Assembly: GCA_035764725.1 (NCBI GenBank)
Contig: DASTYT010000142.1
Location: forward strand, 1 to 64,000
DNA: 64,000 bases
DNA from: Candidatus Methylomirabilota bacterium
GTDB taxonomy: Bacteria; Methylomirabilota; Methylomirabilia; Rokubacteriales; CSP1-6
Reading direction: 5' to 3'
Shown here: positions 35,348 through 45,200 of the stretch, one piece after another
Numbering within the stretch: the stretch's first letter is position 1
Layout: every line of letters begins with the position of its first letter
Translations under genes and position numbers: made by a program
Notes under the pieces: generated by a model
Databases searched by the model: none
What the model saw: the letters and a program-made list of their open reading frames with translations, nothing else
Told to the model about the DNA's origin: nothing

Positions 35348-38300
35348 TTAGCCGCCGAGCTCGTCCAGCAGCTTCCGGGCATTGTCCGCCCCCGCGAACT
35401 TGGCGTCCACCTGGAGCGAGCGTCGGAGCCAGGTCGCGGCATCGGCCTTGCGCCCGAGCTGATGATAGGTCAGGCCGAGGTGATACTGGATCATCGCATT
35501 GTTCGTCGAGAGCTCTGCGGCCTGGCGCAGCGGCGGCTCGGCCAGGCCATACTCGCCGCGCTTGTAGTAGACGAATCCCAGGGTGTCCAGCACTCCGGGC
35601 AAGATTGCCGCCTGCGCTTGATTGGCGCGGACGAGCGTCTCGGCCTTGCGCGCGCGCTCCAGCGCCTCGTCGAGGCTCTTGCCCTGCGAGGCGAGGACCC
35701 ACGCCACGTTGTTGTGCGCGCGGGGGTTCTCAGGCGCGAGCGTGGCCGCTTGACGGTAGGCGCCGAGCGCAGCGTCCGGATCCCCCTTCCGCTCGTACGC
35801 CTCGCCGAGGCGAAGCTGGATCACCGCGGATCGAGGCTCGAGCCGCGCGGCGGTGCGCAGCGATTCGATCGCCGGCGCGACCTGCCCTTGTCCCAGCAGC
35901 AGCTCGCCCAGCAGCAGGTGCGCCGCGGCAACCTTGGGCCGGTTGGTCGCCACCGCCCGCGCCAGCTCGATGCCCTCGTCGAAGCGCCCCGCTTTTCCGT
36001 AGAGAGCGGCGAGCCGGAGCTTCACGGCCTCGTTCTCGGGCGCCGCCTTCGTGACGGTTCTCAGATACTGGATGGCGGTGTCGCGGTTGCCGCGGCTCTC
36101 GTAATAGTCGGCGAGCAGCTGATTGGCCTCGAGATGGTTCGGATCCACGCGCAGGACGGCCTTCAGATGCTCCACGGCGGCATCGGGCTTCTTTCTGATG
36201 ATCAGTAGGCCGGCCATCGCGATATTGGCGGGCGCGAACTGAGGATTCACGTCGAGAATACGCTTGAGCTCGGCTTCCGCCGGATCGAGCTGACGCGCGG
36301 CAAGGAGGCTCTGGGCGAGGGCGAACCGCAGCGCGATGTTCTGCGGATCACGCTCGAGCGCGGTCCGGAGCTCGGCGATCTGGGCCGTGCGGGTCTCGGG
36401 GTTCACCTTCTGTCCGCTTAGCGCGGCGAGCTCGACCTGGACCTGCTTCAAGTTGGGATCGAGCTTGAGCGCCTGAGCATAGGCCCGGCCGGCGCCCGCC
36501 GTATCGCCCTTGGCGAGCCGCGCCCGGCCGAGATAGTAATGATTGCGCGCCAGGTCGGGATTGAGCTTGTTTACCTGGTCGAATTGCTTGATGGCTTCGT
36601 CGGGCTGGCGCTTGGCGAGGTAGGCGAGTCCCAGGAGCATGCGGGGCTCGACAAGCCCCGGGGAAGCGGTCACGACCGGCGACAACCGTGCGATGGCCTG
36701 GTCGGGCGCGTTCTTCTTGAGGTACAGCTCGCCCAGGGGGACGACGAGCTCCGTGGCCTCGGGATTGCGTCCCAGCGCCGTCTCCAGGACGGGAACCGCC
36801 TGGTCATAGCGTCCCAGGCGCGCGAGGGTCTGGGCGAGCATCGCCGCCGCCGGCACCTGCCCCGGCTGGTCTTTCAGGATCGACTGGAGGAGCGCGATCG
36901 ATTCGGCGTCGCGCTTGCCATCCATCGTCAGCCGGGCGAGCTGGAGCCGCGCCGTCACGTCGCGCTCGTCCAGCTTGAGCGCGCGGCGATACTCGTCCTC
37001 GGCCTTTTTCGGCTCTCGATTCAGGAGGTAGGTGTTGCCGAGGAGCACACGCGCGGGGACGTTCTTCTGATCGGCGGCGAGCACCTGCTGGAGAAAGGCG
37101 ATCGCTTGATCCAGCTTCTTGTCCCGCACCAGCGTCGACACCTTCGCGGACAGGGCGCGCTTGTTTCGCGGATCGGTCTGGAGCACCGCTTCGTACTCCT
37201 GGATCGCCGCGGCGGGCTTGCCCTCCAGGTCGTAGAGGTAGCCGAGCGCCATGCGGGTGCTCGTGAGCTGGGGGGCGACTTCGAGGGCGCGCGAGTACAT
37301 CTCTTGCGCCTTCGCCATGTCCTTGCGCGCGGCGTAGATCTGGCCGAGGAGCAGATACGGCTGGGGGCTCGTCGGCGCGAGCCGGCGCGCCTGCTCGGCC
37401 GCTTCCACCGCCTCGCGCTCCCGTCCGAGCATGGCGTAGGCCCGACCGCGCTGAAGGTGATACGTGGGGCTCTTGGCCAGCGCCTTCGCCAGTCGGTCGA
37501 GCTCTGCGAGCCCCTCCTGGGGCTTCCCCGCCCCCACGTAGGCCGTGGCGAGGCTCAACCGCGCCCACGGATTCTGCGGGACCTGCTTGACGACCTCGGT
37601 GAACTCGGTGACGGCGAGGGCGGGGCGCCCAGCCCGAAGCGCCACTTGCCCGAGCATGTGCCGCGCAACGAGCGCGTTCGGCAGTGCCTTCGTGACCTTG
37701 GTCAGAAGGCTGATGGATTCATCGAGTCGGCCGGCCTGCGCGTAGAGATCGGCCAGGCTGAGCACGGCCTGGGGCGAGCGTGCTGATGGGGGCAGCGCCT
37801 CGAGCTCCTTGATGGCCTCGTCGAGCTTGCCTTCGGCGCTCAGGATGGCGCTGCGGACGACCCGGACCTGTGGATTCTCCGGGCTCTGACGCCGCGCCTC
37901 GTCGAGGAGCGTGGTCGCCTCCTCCCGCTGTCCGCGAATGAGCAACGTTCGCGCGAGACCGATCTGCGCGCCCGTGAGCCCGCCCTTGAGACCGAGGGCG
38001 GAGCGATACGCCTTCTCGGCGTCGCCGAACCGGCCGGCCTGAAACAGCGCGTCGCCATACGCCTGGTGGATCTCCGCGATGGTCCCGTTCTTCGCCTGGG
38101 CCCGCGCGAGAAGCGTCACCGCGTCCTTCGGATCGCCCGTCCCGATCCGGGCCGCGCCGATCAGATAGTCGACCAGCGCGCTGTCCGGCTCGATGCGCCG
38201 GATGGTCTCCGCCAGCTCTTCGGCGCGGCGCGTATCGCCGGCTGCGAGATACGCCTGGCCAAGCAGCAACTGGATCTCGACCGAGCCGGGGTCACCATCG

Positions 38301-38575
38301 GCGGCCCGACCGAGCTCGCGCACCGCGTCCGGGTACCAGCCCTTGGCGTAGTAGGCGCGGCCGAGGGCATGGAGGGCGGGAACGAACTTCGGATCGATCT
38401 GGAGCGCGCTCTTCAGCTCGACGATAGCCTCGTTGTACTTGCCCTCCGACAGATAGCGGGAGCCCCGCTCGAAATGCTGCTGCTTCTTGGCCTGGGGGTC
38501 CTGGAAGCAGCCCACGAGGAACAGCGAGGCCACGAGGCCGAGGACCGCGCCAACGCGCATCGTATGATTTCGCAT
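35348..38575 (-). CDS. prsT: PEP-CTERM system TPR-repeat lipoprotein (PrsT-like)
   Basis: 1075 aa. The N-terminus MRVGAVLGLVASLFLVGC (from Met6) is a lipoprotein signal with Cys23. The rest is an almost unbroken array of ~25 tetratricopeptide repeats, starting HFERGSRYLSEGKYNEAIVELKSALQIDPK. Size, lipoprotein anchor and repeat density match the PEP-CTERM/XrtA-associated TPR protein PrsT, thought to scaffold exosortase-dependent export or exopolysaccharide assembly. It is divergently placed from a PEP-CTERM substrate gene across 265 bases. No exosortase or polysaccharide gene is in the window. Confidence 0.87.
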   Translation of the reverse strand: MRNHTMRVGAVLGLVASLFLVGCFQDPQAKKQQHFERGSRYLSEGKYNEAIVELKSALQIDPKFVPALHALGRAYYAKGWYPDAVRELGRAADGDPGSVEIQLLLGQAYLAAGDTRRAEELAETIRRIEPDSALVDYLIGAARIGTGDPKDAVTLLARAQAKNGTIAEIHQAYGDALFQAGRFGDAEKAYRSALGLKGGLTGAQIGLARTLLIRGQREEATTLLDEARRQSPENPQVRVVRSAILSAEGKLDEAIKELEALPPSARSPQAVLSLADLYAQAGRLDESISLLTKVTKALPNALVARHMLGQVALRAGRPALAVTEFTEVVKQVPQNPWARLSLATAYVGAGKPQEGLAELDRLAKALAKSPTYHLQRGRAYAMLGREREAVEAAEQARRLAPTSPQPYLLLGQIYAARKDMAKAQEMYSRALEVAPQLTSTRMALGYLYDLEGKPAAAIQEYEAVLQTDPRNKRALSAKVSTLVRDKKLDQAIAFLQQVLAADQKNVPARVLLGNTYLLNREPKKAEDEYRRALKLDERDVTARLQLARLTMDGKRDAESIALLQSILKDQPGQVPAAAMLAQTLARLGRYDQAVPVLETALGRNPEATELVVPLGELYLKKNAPDQAIARLSPVVTASPGLVEPRMLLGLAYLAKRQPDEAIKQFDQVNKLNPDLARNHYYLGRARLAKGDTAGAGRAYAQALKLDPNLKQVQVELAALSGQKVNPETRTAQIAELRTALERDPQNIALRFALAQSLLAARQLDPAEAELKRILDVNPQFAPANIAMAGLLIIRKKPDAAVEHLKAVLRVDPNHLEANQLLADYYESRGNRDTAIQYLRTVTKAAPENEAVKLRLAALYGKAGRFDEGIELARAVATNRPKVAAAHLLLGELLLGQGQVAPAIESLRTAARLEPRSAVIQLRLGEAYERKGDPDAALGAYRQAATLAPENPRAHNNVAWVLASQGKSLDEALERARKAETLVRANQAQAAILPGVLDTLGFVYYKRGEYGLAEPPLRQAAELSTNNAMIQYHLGLTYHQLGRKADAATWLRRSLQVDAKFAGADNARKLLDELGG

Positions 38576-38681
38576 GCCGCGTCAGCATACACCGGCGCGT
38601 ATGGACTGTCCCATCGCCTCTGCCGGACCAGAGCCGTCGTTAGGGGGCCAGTGTCCGAGATCCTTACATTTCGCCGCTGTG

Positions 38682-38692
38682 CACAACTTGTG
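38682..38692. promoter_or_regulatory. Palindrome upstream of the sigma-54-like promoter (possible activator site)
   Basis: CACAACTTGTG is a perfect 11-base palindrome (arms CACAA/TTGTG) about 38 bases upstream of the -24 element. It could be a binding site for an NtrC-family activator such as PrsR, or an operator for the divergent TPR gene. Only one copy is seen; the nearby GCGCAAGTTACG shares part of one arm. Confidence 0.3.
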
Positions 38693-38729
38693 GATGCGCA
38701 AGTTACGGTAAAGACACCCCTTATTTCCA

Positions 38730-38743
38730 GGCACGATTCCTGC
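38730..38743 (+). promoter_or_regulatory. Sigma-54-like promoter of the PEP-CTERM gene
   Basis: GGCACG (38730-38735), four bases, then CTGC (38740-38743) and T: GG-N10-GC at the required -24/-12 spacing, with nine of ten core positions matching GGCACG-N4-TTGC. The predicted start is near 38755, leaving an ~86-base leader to the ATG at 38841. PEP-CTERM genes in several bacteria depend on RpoN with the PrsK/PrsR system, which supports the call. Confidence 0.6.
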
Positions 38744-38840
38744 TGAAGCCCCCAGTGGGATGCAAAATTGTCAAGTCGGTGATTTTTCACTCCAAACCCG
38801 GCCCTGGGGGTCGGGCGCAGTGAAAGAGAAGAGAGGCAAC

Positions 38841-39851
38841 ATGAGACTCGTCAGGTTCGCACTCGTAATCGCAGGTCTCACCGTGGCGGTGCTCGCTGGG
38901 CCCTCCATCAGTAATGCCGTAGATCTCGTCGCGTGTACCGACCTGATCTGCGCCTTCAACGGGGACTTCGCGGTCGAGTCCTTGCCGCTCGCTGGGCTCA
39001 GCATCCAGTCGAGCCCCGGGCAGATCCAGAACGGCGTCGTCGTCTACACGGGCTCGAACGGCGTACCCGTCACCACCAACTTTGCGGGCATGGACAACGC
39101 GTACCCCGCCGTGGGCGGAAAGAGCGGCGGTACCACGTTCTCCACGACGACGACGGCCGATCCCGGTGGTACTGGCGAGTTCGCTGGCGACGCGGCGGGC
39201 ACCTGGGACAGCACGCTAACCGCCTTCACCACGTTCCTCAATGGCGCGACCCCGATCTTCTTCTTCAACCAGAACCAGTTGAACAGCGGGGTCGCCTCGG
39301 CGAATTGCCCGCTTGCGACCTCGGCGCAGGACGTGTGCGTCTACGGGATGCTGACCCTGGTCGATCTGGACAACTCGGCCAACAATGTGACTCTCGAGCT
39401 GGAGGGGCCGACCACGCTCTTCTCCGGCGGACCTCAGCCTACTGACGGCATCGCCGACTTGCCCGATGAGCTCATTCTGGCGAGGGGCGCGGTTTGTCTC
39501 GACGCGGTGGGCAATCAGGTCGCGTGTGACGGCAATCAGGCCGTCGGTCCGATCAATCACAACCTGGGCGCCAACGAGGCCGCGTATGCGGCGTTCTCCG
39601 ATGCGCTGAATGCGTTGCTCGCGACGTGCGCGGCTGAGGGAGTCAACACGACCAACTGCCCGTGGGATAGCATCTCGCTCCGGTTCGACCTGGGTGGCCT
39701 CAACAATGGGTTCGAGCAGCTCTTCATCCTGACCAGCGAGTTCGTGATTCCGCCTCCCCCGGTTCCTGTTCCGGCTACGCTCCTGCTGCTTGGCAGTGGG
39801 CTCGTGGGGCTGGGCGGTGGGATGGCCTGGAGGACTCGTCGGCGCGGCTAG
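38841..39851 (+). CDS. PEP-CTERM-sorted exported protein
   Basis: 336 aa from the ATG at 38841 (Shine-Dalgarno GAGAGG). The signal peptide is RFALVIAGLTVAVLAGPSISNA. The mature domain is Asn/Thr/Gly-rich with three Cys pairs (DLVACTDLICAF, SANCPLATSAQDVC, ATCAAEGVNTTNC). The end is a PEP-CTERM signal: PVPVPATLLLLGSGLVGLGG, then an Arg-rich tail (RTRRRG), with VPxPA in place of VPEPA. Exosortase would cleave it for release or anchoring at the cell surface. The TPR lipoprotein is divergent. Function of the mature domain is unknown. Confidence 0.86.
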   Translation: MRLVRFALVIAGLTVAVLAGPSISNAVDLVACTDLICAFNGDFAVESLPLAGLSIQSSPGQIQNGVVVYTGSNGVPVTTNFAGMDNAYPAVGGKSGGTTFSTTTTADPGGTGEFAGDAAGTWDSTLTAFTTFLNGATPIFFFNQNQLNSGVASANCPLATSAQDVCVYGMLTLVDLDNSANNVTLELEGPTTLFSGGPQPTDGIADLPDELILARGAVCLDAVGNQVACDGNQAVGPINHNLGANEAAYAAFSDALNALLATCAAEGVNTTNCPWDSISLRFDLGGLNNGFEQLFILTSEFVIPPPPVPVPATLLLLGSGLVGLGGGMAWRTRRRG

Positions 39852-39880
39852 TCGCCCGCTGACGATCTGACGCGACGCCA

Positions 39881-39910
39881 AAGGGGCGCCGGCGAGAGCC
39901 GGCGCCCCTT
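39881..39910. terminator. Strong hairpin terminator after the PEP-CTERM gene
   Basis: A perfect 13-bp GC-rich stem, AAGGGGCGCCGGC (39881-39893) and its complement (39898-39910), closes a GAGA tetraloop. The stem ends in AA/TT but no long U-tract follows, as is common in high-GC genomes. It sits 30 bases after the stop codon and separates this gene from the flavoprotein gene at 39984. Confidence 0.72.
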
Positions 39911-39983
39911 CTGCTTGCCCCTGGGGCGGGGCGGTGGACGGCGCTGCGGCCGGGGTATAGTAGCCGGACCTGGAGGAGGTGCG

Positions 39984-41162
39984 ATGGAGCGACAGTGCAG
40001 GCCTGCAGGGCAGCCTCTTGAGCGGGCGCGCGCGCTGGCGCCGCTGCTCGACCGCTGCGCCGAGGCGGTAGAGGCCGAGCGCCGCCTGGTGCCGGCTCTC
40101 CTCGACGGCCTGCATGAGGCGGGGCTGTTCCGGCTGCTCCTCCCCCGGGTGCTCGACGGCGGCGAGGTCGATCCCGTCACCTTCGTCGAGGTGATGGAGG
40201 AGATCGCCAAGACGGACGGGAGCGCCGCCTGGTGCCTTTGCCAGGCCGGTGGCTGCGCGATGACGGCCGCGTATCTGAGCCCCGAGGTCGCCCGCCACGT
40301 CTTCGAGGATCGGCGCGCCGTGCTTGCCTGGGGCCCGGGGCCCGACGCCCGCGCGGTGGCGGTGGAGGGCGGTCATCGCGTCACCGGTACCTGGTCCTTC
40401 GCCAGCGGCTGCCGGCACGCCACCTGGCTGGGCGGGCACTGCCCCATCGTCACCGCGGACGGTCAGCCCCGCCGGCGGGCGGACGGGCGGCGCGAGGAGC
40501 GGACCATGCTCTTCCCCGCGGCCAGCGCCGAGATCGTGGACGTGTGGCACGTGAGCGGCCTGCGGGGCACGGGCTCCGACACCTTCACCGTCACCGACCT
40601 CTTCGTGCCCCACGCCTACTCGGTGTCACGCGACGATCCCGCCGAGCGCCGCCAGCCCGGCCCGCTCTACTGCTTCCCTGCCGGCAGTCTTTACGCTTCC
40701 GGCTTCGCCGGCGTGGCGATGGGGCTCGCGCGGGCGATGCTCGACGCCTTCGTGGAGCTCGCGCGCGACAAGACGCCGCGGGGCGGCCGGCGCACGCTGC
40801 GCGACAACCACGTCGTGCAGTCCCAGGTCGCGCAGTCGGAGGCGCGCCTGCGCTCGGCGCGGATGTTTCTGCTGGGCTCGCTCGAAGAGATCTGGCAGGA
40901 TGTCGGCCGCTCGGGCAGCCTCGCCCTCGATCAGCGGATGACGATTCGCCTCGCGGCGACCTACGCCATCCACCAGGCCCGGGACGTGGCTGACACCGTG
41001 TACGCCGCCGCGGGCTCCAGCGCCATCTTTACCGCAGGCGCCTTCGAGCGCCGCTTCCGCGACATCCACGCGGTCACGCAGCAGCTCCAAGGCCGCGCCT
41101 CGCACTTCGAGACCGTGGGCCAGTTCCTGCTCGGGCTCGAGCCCGACACGCAGTTCGTGTAA
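39984..41162 (+). CDS. Acyl-CoA dehydrogenase-fold flavoprotein (HsaA/hydroxylase-like)
   Basis: 392 aa from the ATG at 39984 (Shine-Dalgarno GGAGGAGG). All three ACAD-fold regions are visible: helical start (RRLVPALLDGLHEAGLFRLLLPRVLDGGE), DGSAAWCLCQAGG, a central beta part (VTGTWSFASGCRHATWLGG; VSGLRGTGSDTFTVTDLFVPH) and helical end (QVAQSEARLRSARMFLLGSL; AAGSSAIFTAGAFERRFRDIHAVTQ). GTGSDTF-type sequences with no catalytic Glu are typical of the group D flavin monooxygenases in this fold. It may therefore hydroxylate with reduced flavin from elsewhere rather than dehydrogenate a CoA ester. Confidence 0.82.
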   Translation: MERQCRPAGQPLERARALAPLLDRCAEAVEAERRLVPALLDGLHEAGLFRLLLPRVLDGGEVDPVTFVEVMEEIAKTDGSAAWCLCQAGGCAMTAAYLSPEVARHVFEDRRAVLAWGPGPDARAVAVEGGHRVTGTWSFASGCRHATWLGGHCPIVTADGQPRRRADGRREERTMLFPAASAEIVDVWHVSGLRGTGSDTFTVTDLFVPHAYSVSRDDPAERRQPGPLYCFPAGSLYASGFAGVAMGLARAMLDAFVELARDKTPRGGRRTLRDNHVVQSQVAQSEARLRSARMFLLGSLEEIWQDVGRSGSLALDQRMTIRLAATYAIHQARDVADTVYAAAGSSAIFTAGAFERRFRDIHAVTQQLQGRASHFETVGQFLLGLEPDTQFV

Positions 41163-41171
41163 AGCTTTCCG

Positions 41172-41501
41172 TCAGTCCGAGCGCGCCCACCACCACTGGA
41201 AGATCAGCGCCTGGACCAGGGAGAGTATGCCCAGCACCGCGTCGTTCAGGAGATAGAACGACAGGAACTCGCCCGTGATCCCACGGTACGCCAGCACGAA
41301 CGCGATCCCGAGCCCCACGTTCACCACGCCGAACAGCATGAGCAGGCCCAGCGCTTCGAGGGCGCGTGCCGCGGCCCGGCGCAGCCGAGCGCGGGGCAGG
41401 CGCAGGAGCCACCTGCCGACGAGGTAGGCCGCCACCGAGGTCACCACGACCAGCGACGGCAGCAGGAGCTCCTGCGGATCCATGTCGAACATCACATCCA
41501 T
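41172..41501 (-). CDS. Small membrane protein
   Basis: 109 aa with three hydrophobic helices (LLLPSLVVVTSVAAYLVG; ALGLLMLFGVVNVGLGIAFVL; LLNDAVLGILSLVQALIF), a basic loop after the first (RLPRARLRRAAARA) and a WWWARSD end. The start overlaps the stop of the YdcF-like gene by 10 bases, so they form an operon. No family recognised; an accessory or anchoring subunit is possible. Confidence 0.65.
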   Translation of the reverse strand: MDVMFDMDPQELLLPSLVVVTSVAAYLVGRWLLRLPRARLRRAAARALEALGLLMLFGVVNVGLGIAFVLAYRGITGEFLSFYLLNDAVLGILSLVQALIFQWWWARSD

Positions 41502-42172
41502 CCCCGCAGGCGGTAGTACACATAAGCCGATAGCTCCGTGCCGATGTCCCGCAACAGCGAGAGGCGCGACTCGGGGTCGCCGGGGCCGCTGGACGCGGAG
41601 GGCGCCCCGAGCACGGTGAAGCCGCGGCGCTGGAGGAGCGCGCGGGTCCTCGGCATGTCGATGGGATCGGCCACGAGGAGCACCCGCGCGACGCCGCGCG
41701 GCCGGAGGAGATGGTCCAGCAACGCGGCTTCCTCGCGCGTGGTGTTGGCGCCGTGCGCGGCCACGATGTGGTCGACGGGCACCCCCAGGCTCACCGCGAG
41801 CCGGACGCGCGCATCGACCTCGCCGCCATCACCCGAGAAGACGAGCAGGGGGGCGAGGCTCTTGCGGTAGAGGCCGACGGCGCGGAGTGTCCGCCGCATC
41901 GAGCGATTGGTGAGCACCTCGTCCACGTCGACGCCGCCTCGGCCGGGGACGACGATCGCCTCGGCGGGGGCAATCTGGGATGGTCCCCCCATCCAGGCGT
42001 TGAGGACGTTGGCGAGCGGCGTGAAGCCACCGACGAGGATGACCGCGAGGGTGGCGCCTCCGATCGTGCGGATCAGCCGTGGGCCCCAGCCGGTGCGTGC
42101 TAGCACGTCCCGCCGGCGCTCCCGGGCCGGATCGTGGCGTGCATGAGCGTGATGATGCCCCGCCCCCCGCAT
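41492..42172 (-). CDS. YdcF/DUF218-family membrane protein
   Basis: 226 aa from the ATG at 42172; the frame extends further but overlaps the divergent cyclase gene. After a basic start comes one membrane helix (RTIGGATLAVILVGGFTPLA), then the DUF218 domain: EAIVVPGRGGVDVDEVLT, RTLRAVGLYRKSLAPLLVFSGDGGE, NTTREEAALLDHLL and RVLLVADPIDMPRTRALLQRRGF. This family includes ElyC/SanA-like envelope proteins involved in wall or carrier-lipid metabolism. The Asp/Glu-rich active site is outside the membrane. Exact role unknown. Confidence 0.78.
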   Translation of the reverse strand: MRGAGHHHAHARHDPARERRRDVLARTGWGPRLIRTIGGATLAVILVGGFTPLANVLNAWMGGPSQIAPAEAIVVPGRGGVDVDEVLTNRSMRRTLRAVGLYRKSLAPLLVFSGDGGEVDARVRLAVSLGVPVDHIVAAHGANTTREEAALLDHLLRPRGVARVLLVADPIDMPRTRALLQRRGFTVLGAPSASSGPGDPESRLSLLRDIGTELSAYVYYRLRGWM

Positions 42173-42242
42173 CCTGGCAAGCGACGCTGCCTTGACGGTG
42201 CTGGTACCCTGACCGGGTCGAGACGATGGTGGACACGCACGG

Positions 42243-45200
42243 ATGACCTCCTGTCCCCGCTGCGGCCACGCGGCCCAGCCTCGCGCCCGCTTCTGCTCCG
42301 CATGCGGCGCGCCCCTCGTGGGTGCGCCCGATCCCGCGCGTTTCGGCGCACCCCAGGCGTACACGCCCCTGCATCTCGCCGAGCGCATCCGGGACTCGCG
42401 CACGCGGCTGGCCGGCGAGCGCAAGCAGGTCACGGTGCTCTTCGCCGACATGCAGGGCTCGATGGAGCTGCTTGCCGATCGCGATCCCGAGGAGGCGGGG
42501 CGCATCCTCGACCAGGTGCTCGAGCAGATGATGGAGGCGGTGCATCGCTACGAGGGCACGGTGAACCAGGTCATGGGTGACGGCATCATGGCGCTGTTCG
42601 GCGCGCCGCTCGCCCACGAGGATCACGTGGTGCGCGCCTGCTACGCCGCCCTCCGCATGCAGGAGCGCATCGCCGCGCTCGGCGATGCCACCCGTCGCGC
42701 GGCCGGCGTGCCCCTTCAGATCCGCGTGGGCCTGAACGCCGGCGAGGTGATGGTCCGCTCGATCGAGAACGACCTCTCGATGACCTACACCGCGGTGGGG
42801 CCCACCGTGCACCTGGCGGCGCGCATGGAGCAGATGGCCAAGCCGGGCTCCATCCTCGCCACCGGCGACACCGTCGCTCTCGCCGCCGGACGGGTGGCCA
42901 CGCGCGCGCTCGGCGCGGTGCCGGTGCGCGGGCTGCAGACGCCGGTGGAGATCCACGAGGTCACGGGCGGCGCGACCGCGCAGTCCCGTGCGCAGGCGCT
43001 CGCCGCGCGCGGCCTCACGCCGTTCGTGGGGCGCGAGGCCGAGATCGAGCGCCTGCTCGCCATCGTGGACGCGGTGCGCGAGGGCCGACCGCAGCTCGTC
43101 GCGGTGGTGGGCGAAGCCGGCGTGGGAAAGTCGCGCCTGGTCGGCGAGCTCGCGCGACGCGCGCGCGAGCGCGGCTGCCTCGTACTGGAAGCCGCCGCGC
43201 TCTCGTACGGCCGCGCGGTGGGGCATCGCCCGGGCATCGAGCTCCAGCGCCGCTACTTCAAGATCGAGCCCGGCGACGCGCCCGAGACGGTGCGCCAGAA
43301 GCTGGCCCGCGAGCTCCGCGACCTCGACCCCGCGCTCGAGAGCGATCTCCCTGCGCTAGAGTGGCTGCACGGTGTGGCGCAGCCGGGCAGCCCGTTCCTC
43401 GCCCTCGACGTGAGCACCCGACGGCTGCGCTCCGTGGAGGTGCTGGTGCGCCTGGTGGAGCGCGTGGGCCGGCGGCAGCCGTTCGTGATGATCTTCGAGG
43501 ATCTGCAGTGGATCGACTCCGAGGGACGCGAAGCGATGGATTACATCGTCGAGCGGCTGCCTCCCAGCACCTTGCTGCTGGGCACCTATCGGCCCGAGTA
43601 CGAGGATGGCTGGAGCCGGCGGCCCGGCTACTCGCGCATCCGTCTCGAGCCGCTCCGTCCCGAGGGCGCGCACGCGCTGCTCCGCGGCCTTCTGGGGCCC
43701 GGTGAGGAGACGGCGCTGATCCAGCGTCTGGTCGCCGAGCGCGCGCGCGGCAATCCGCTCTTCCTCGAGGAGTCGGTGCGAAGCCTCGTGGACACGGGCG
43801 TGCTCACCGGCGCCCCCGGCGCCTACCGCGTGGTCCGCCCGGCGCGCACGCTGGAGGTGCCCGCGAGCGTCCGTGCCGTCCTCGCCGCGCGCATCGACCG
43901 GCTGCCCGCGACGGAGAAGCGGCTGCTGCAGGCGGCGTCGGTGATCGGCGAGGAAGTGCCGGTCACCCTGCTCGAGGCGGTGGCCGACGAGCCCGCCGAT
44001 GCCGTGCGCGAGGGCCTCGCCCAGCTCGGCCGCGCCGAGCTCCTCACCGAGGCCACGCTCTTCCCCGATCCGGTCTACGCGTTCCGGCACTCTCTCATCC
44101 ACGACGTCGCCTACGCGAGCCTGCTCCAGGAGAGCCGGCGCGCGCTGCACGCCCGCATCACCGACACCATCGAGCGGCTCTACGGCGACCGACGCGGCGC
44201 GCAGGTCGAGCGCCTCGCCCACCACGCCTTCGCGGGCGAGCTGTGGCATCAGGCGGTGCGCTACTGCCGCGAGGCGGGCCGCGGCGCGCTCGCGCGCCTG
44301 GCTTGCCGCGAGGCGGTGGACTTCCTCCAGCGCGCCCTCGAAGGGGTCAGCCATCTCCCGGAGAGTCCCGAGTCGCGGGCGCTCGCCGTGGACATCGGCT
44401 TCGATCTCGAGGCGGCGCTGGTGCCGCTGGGCGCCCACGCCGAGGGGCTGGCGGTGCTGCGATCGGCCGAGTCCATCGCGAGCCGCATGGGCGACGAGCG
44501 GCGACTCGCGCGCGCCCTCGCGTACCGCACCACCATGCACTGGGAGATGGGCGACTCGGATGCCGCGGTGGAGGCGGGTGAGCGCGCAGTGGCGATCGCC
44601 GCGCGCGTGGAGGATCTCGGTCTCCAGGTGGTGGGTCAGTACAGCATGGCGGGCGCGGTGCGGACGCTGGGCGACTATCCGCGGGCGGTGACGCTCCTCC
44701 GCCGCAGCCTGGCCCTCGCGGAGGACGAGCGCCGGTACGAGACGTTCGGCCTGCCCGGCCTCGCCTCCGTGCTCGGCCGCAGCCATCTCGCGTGGAGCCT
44801 CGCCGAGCTGGGCGAGTTCGACCACGCGATCGGGGCCGCCGAGGAGGGCATCCGCATCGCGGAGGCGGCGGGCCACGGCTATAGCCTCGCCTACGGCCTG
44901 CTGGGCCTGGGCGGGGTGCTCTTGCGCCGAGGCGCCATGACGGAGGCGGAGACCGTGCTCGCGCGCGGGCTGGCCCTCTGCGCCGAGGTCCCGGTTCTGT
45001 TCCCGCCGTTCGCGGGCGATCTCGCGGTGGTGCGCGCGCTCGACGGTCGCATCGCGGAGTCGGTGGAGCTGGCGCGCCAAGCCGTGGCGCGCGGCGAGCG
45101 CATGGCCCGGCTCGGGCGGCTCTCCCTGATCGTCACGCATCTCGGCGAGGTGCTGGTGATCGCCGGGCGCGTCGGCGAGGCCACACCGCACGCGCGGCGC

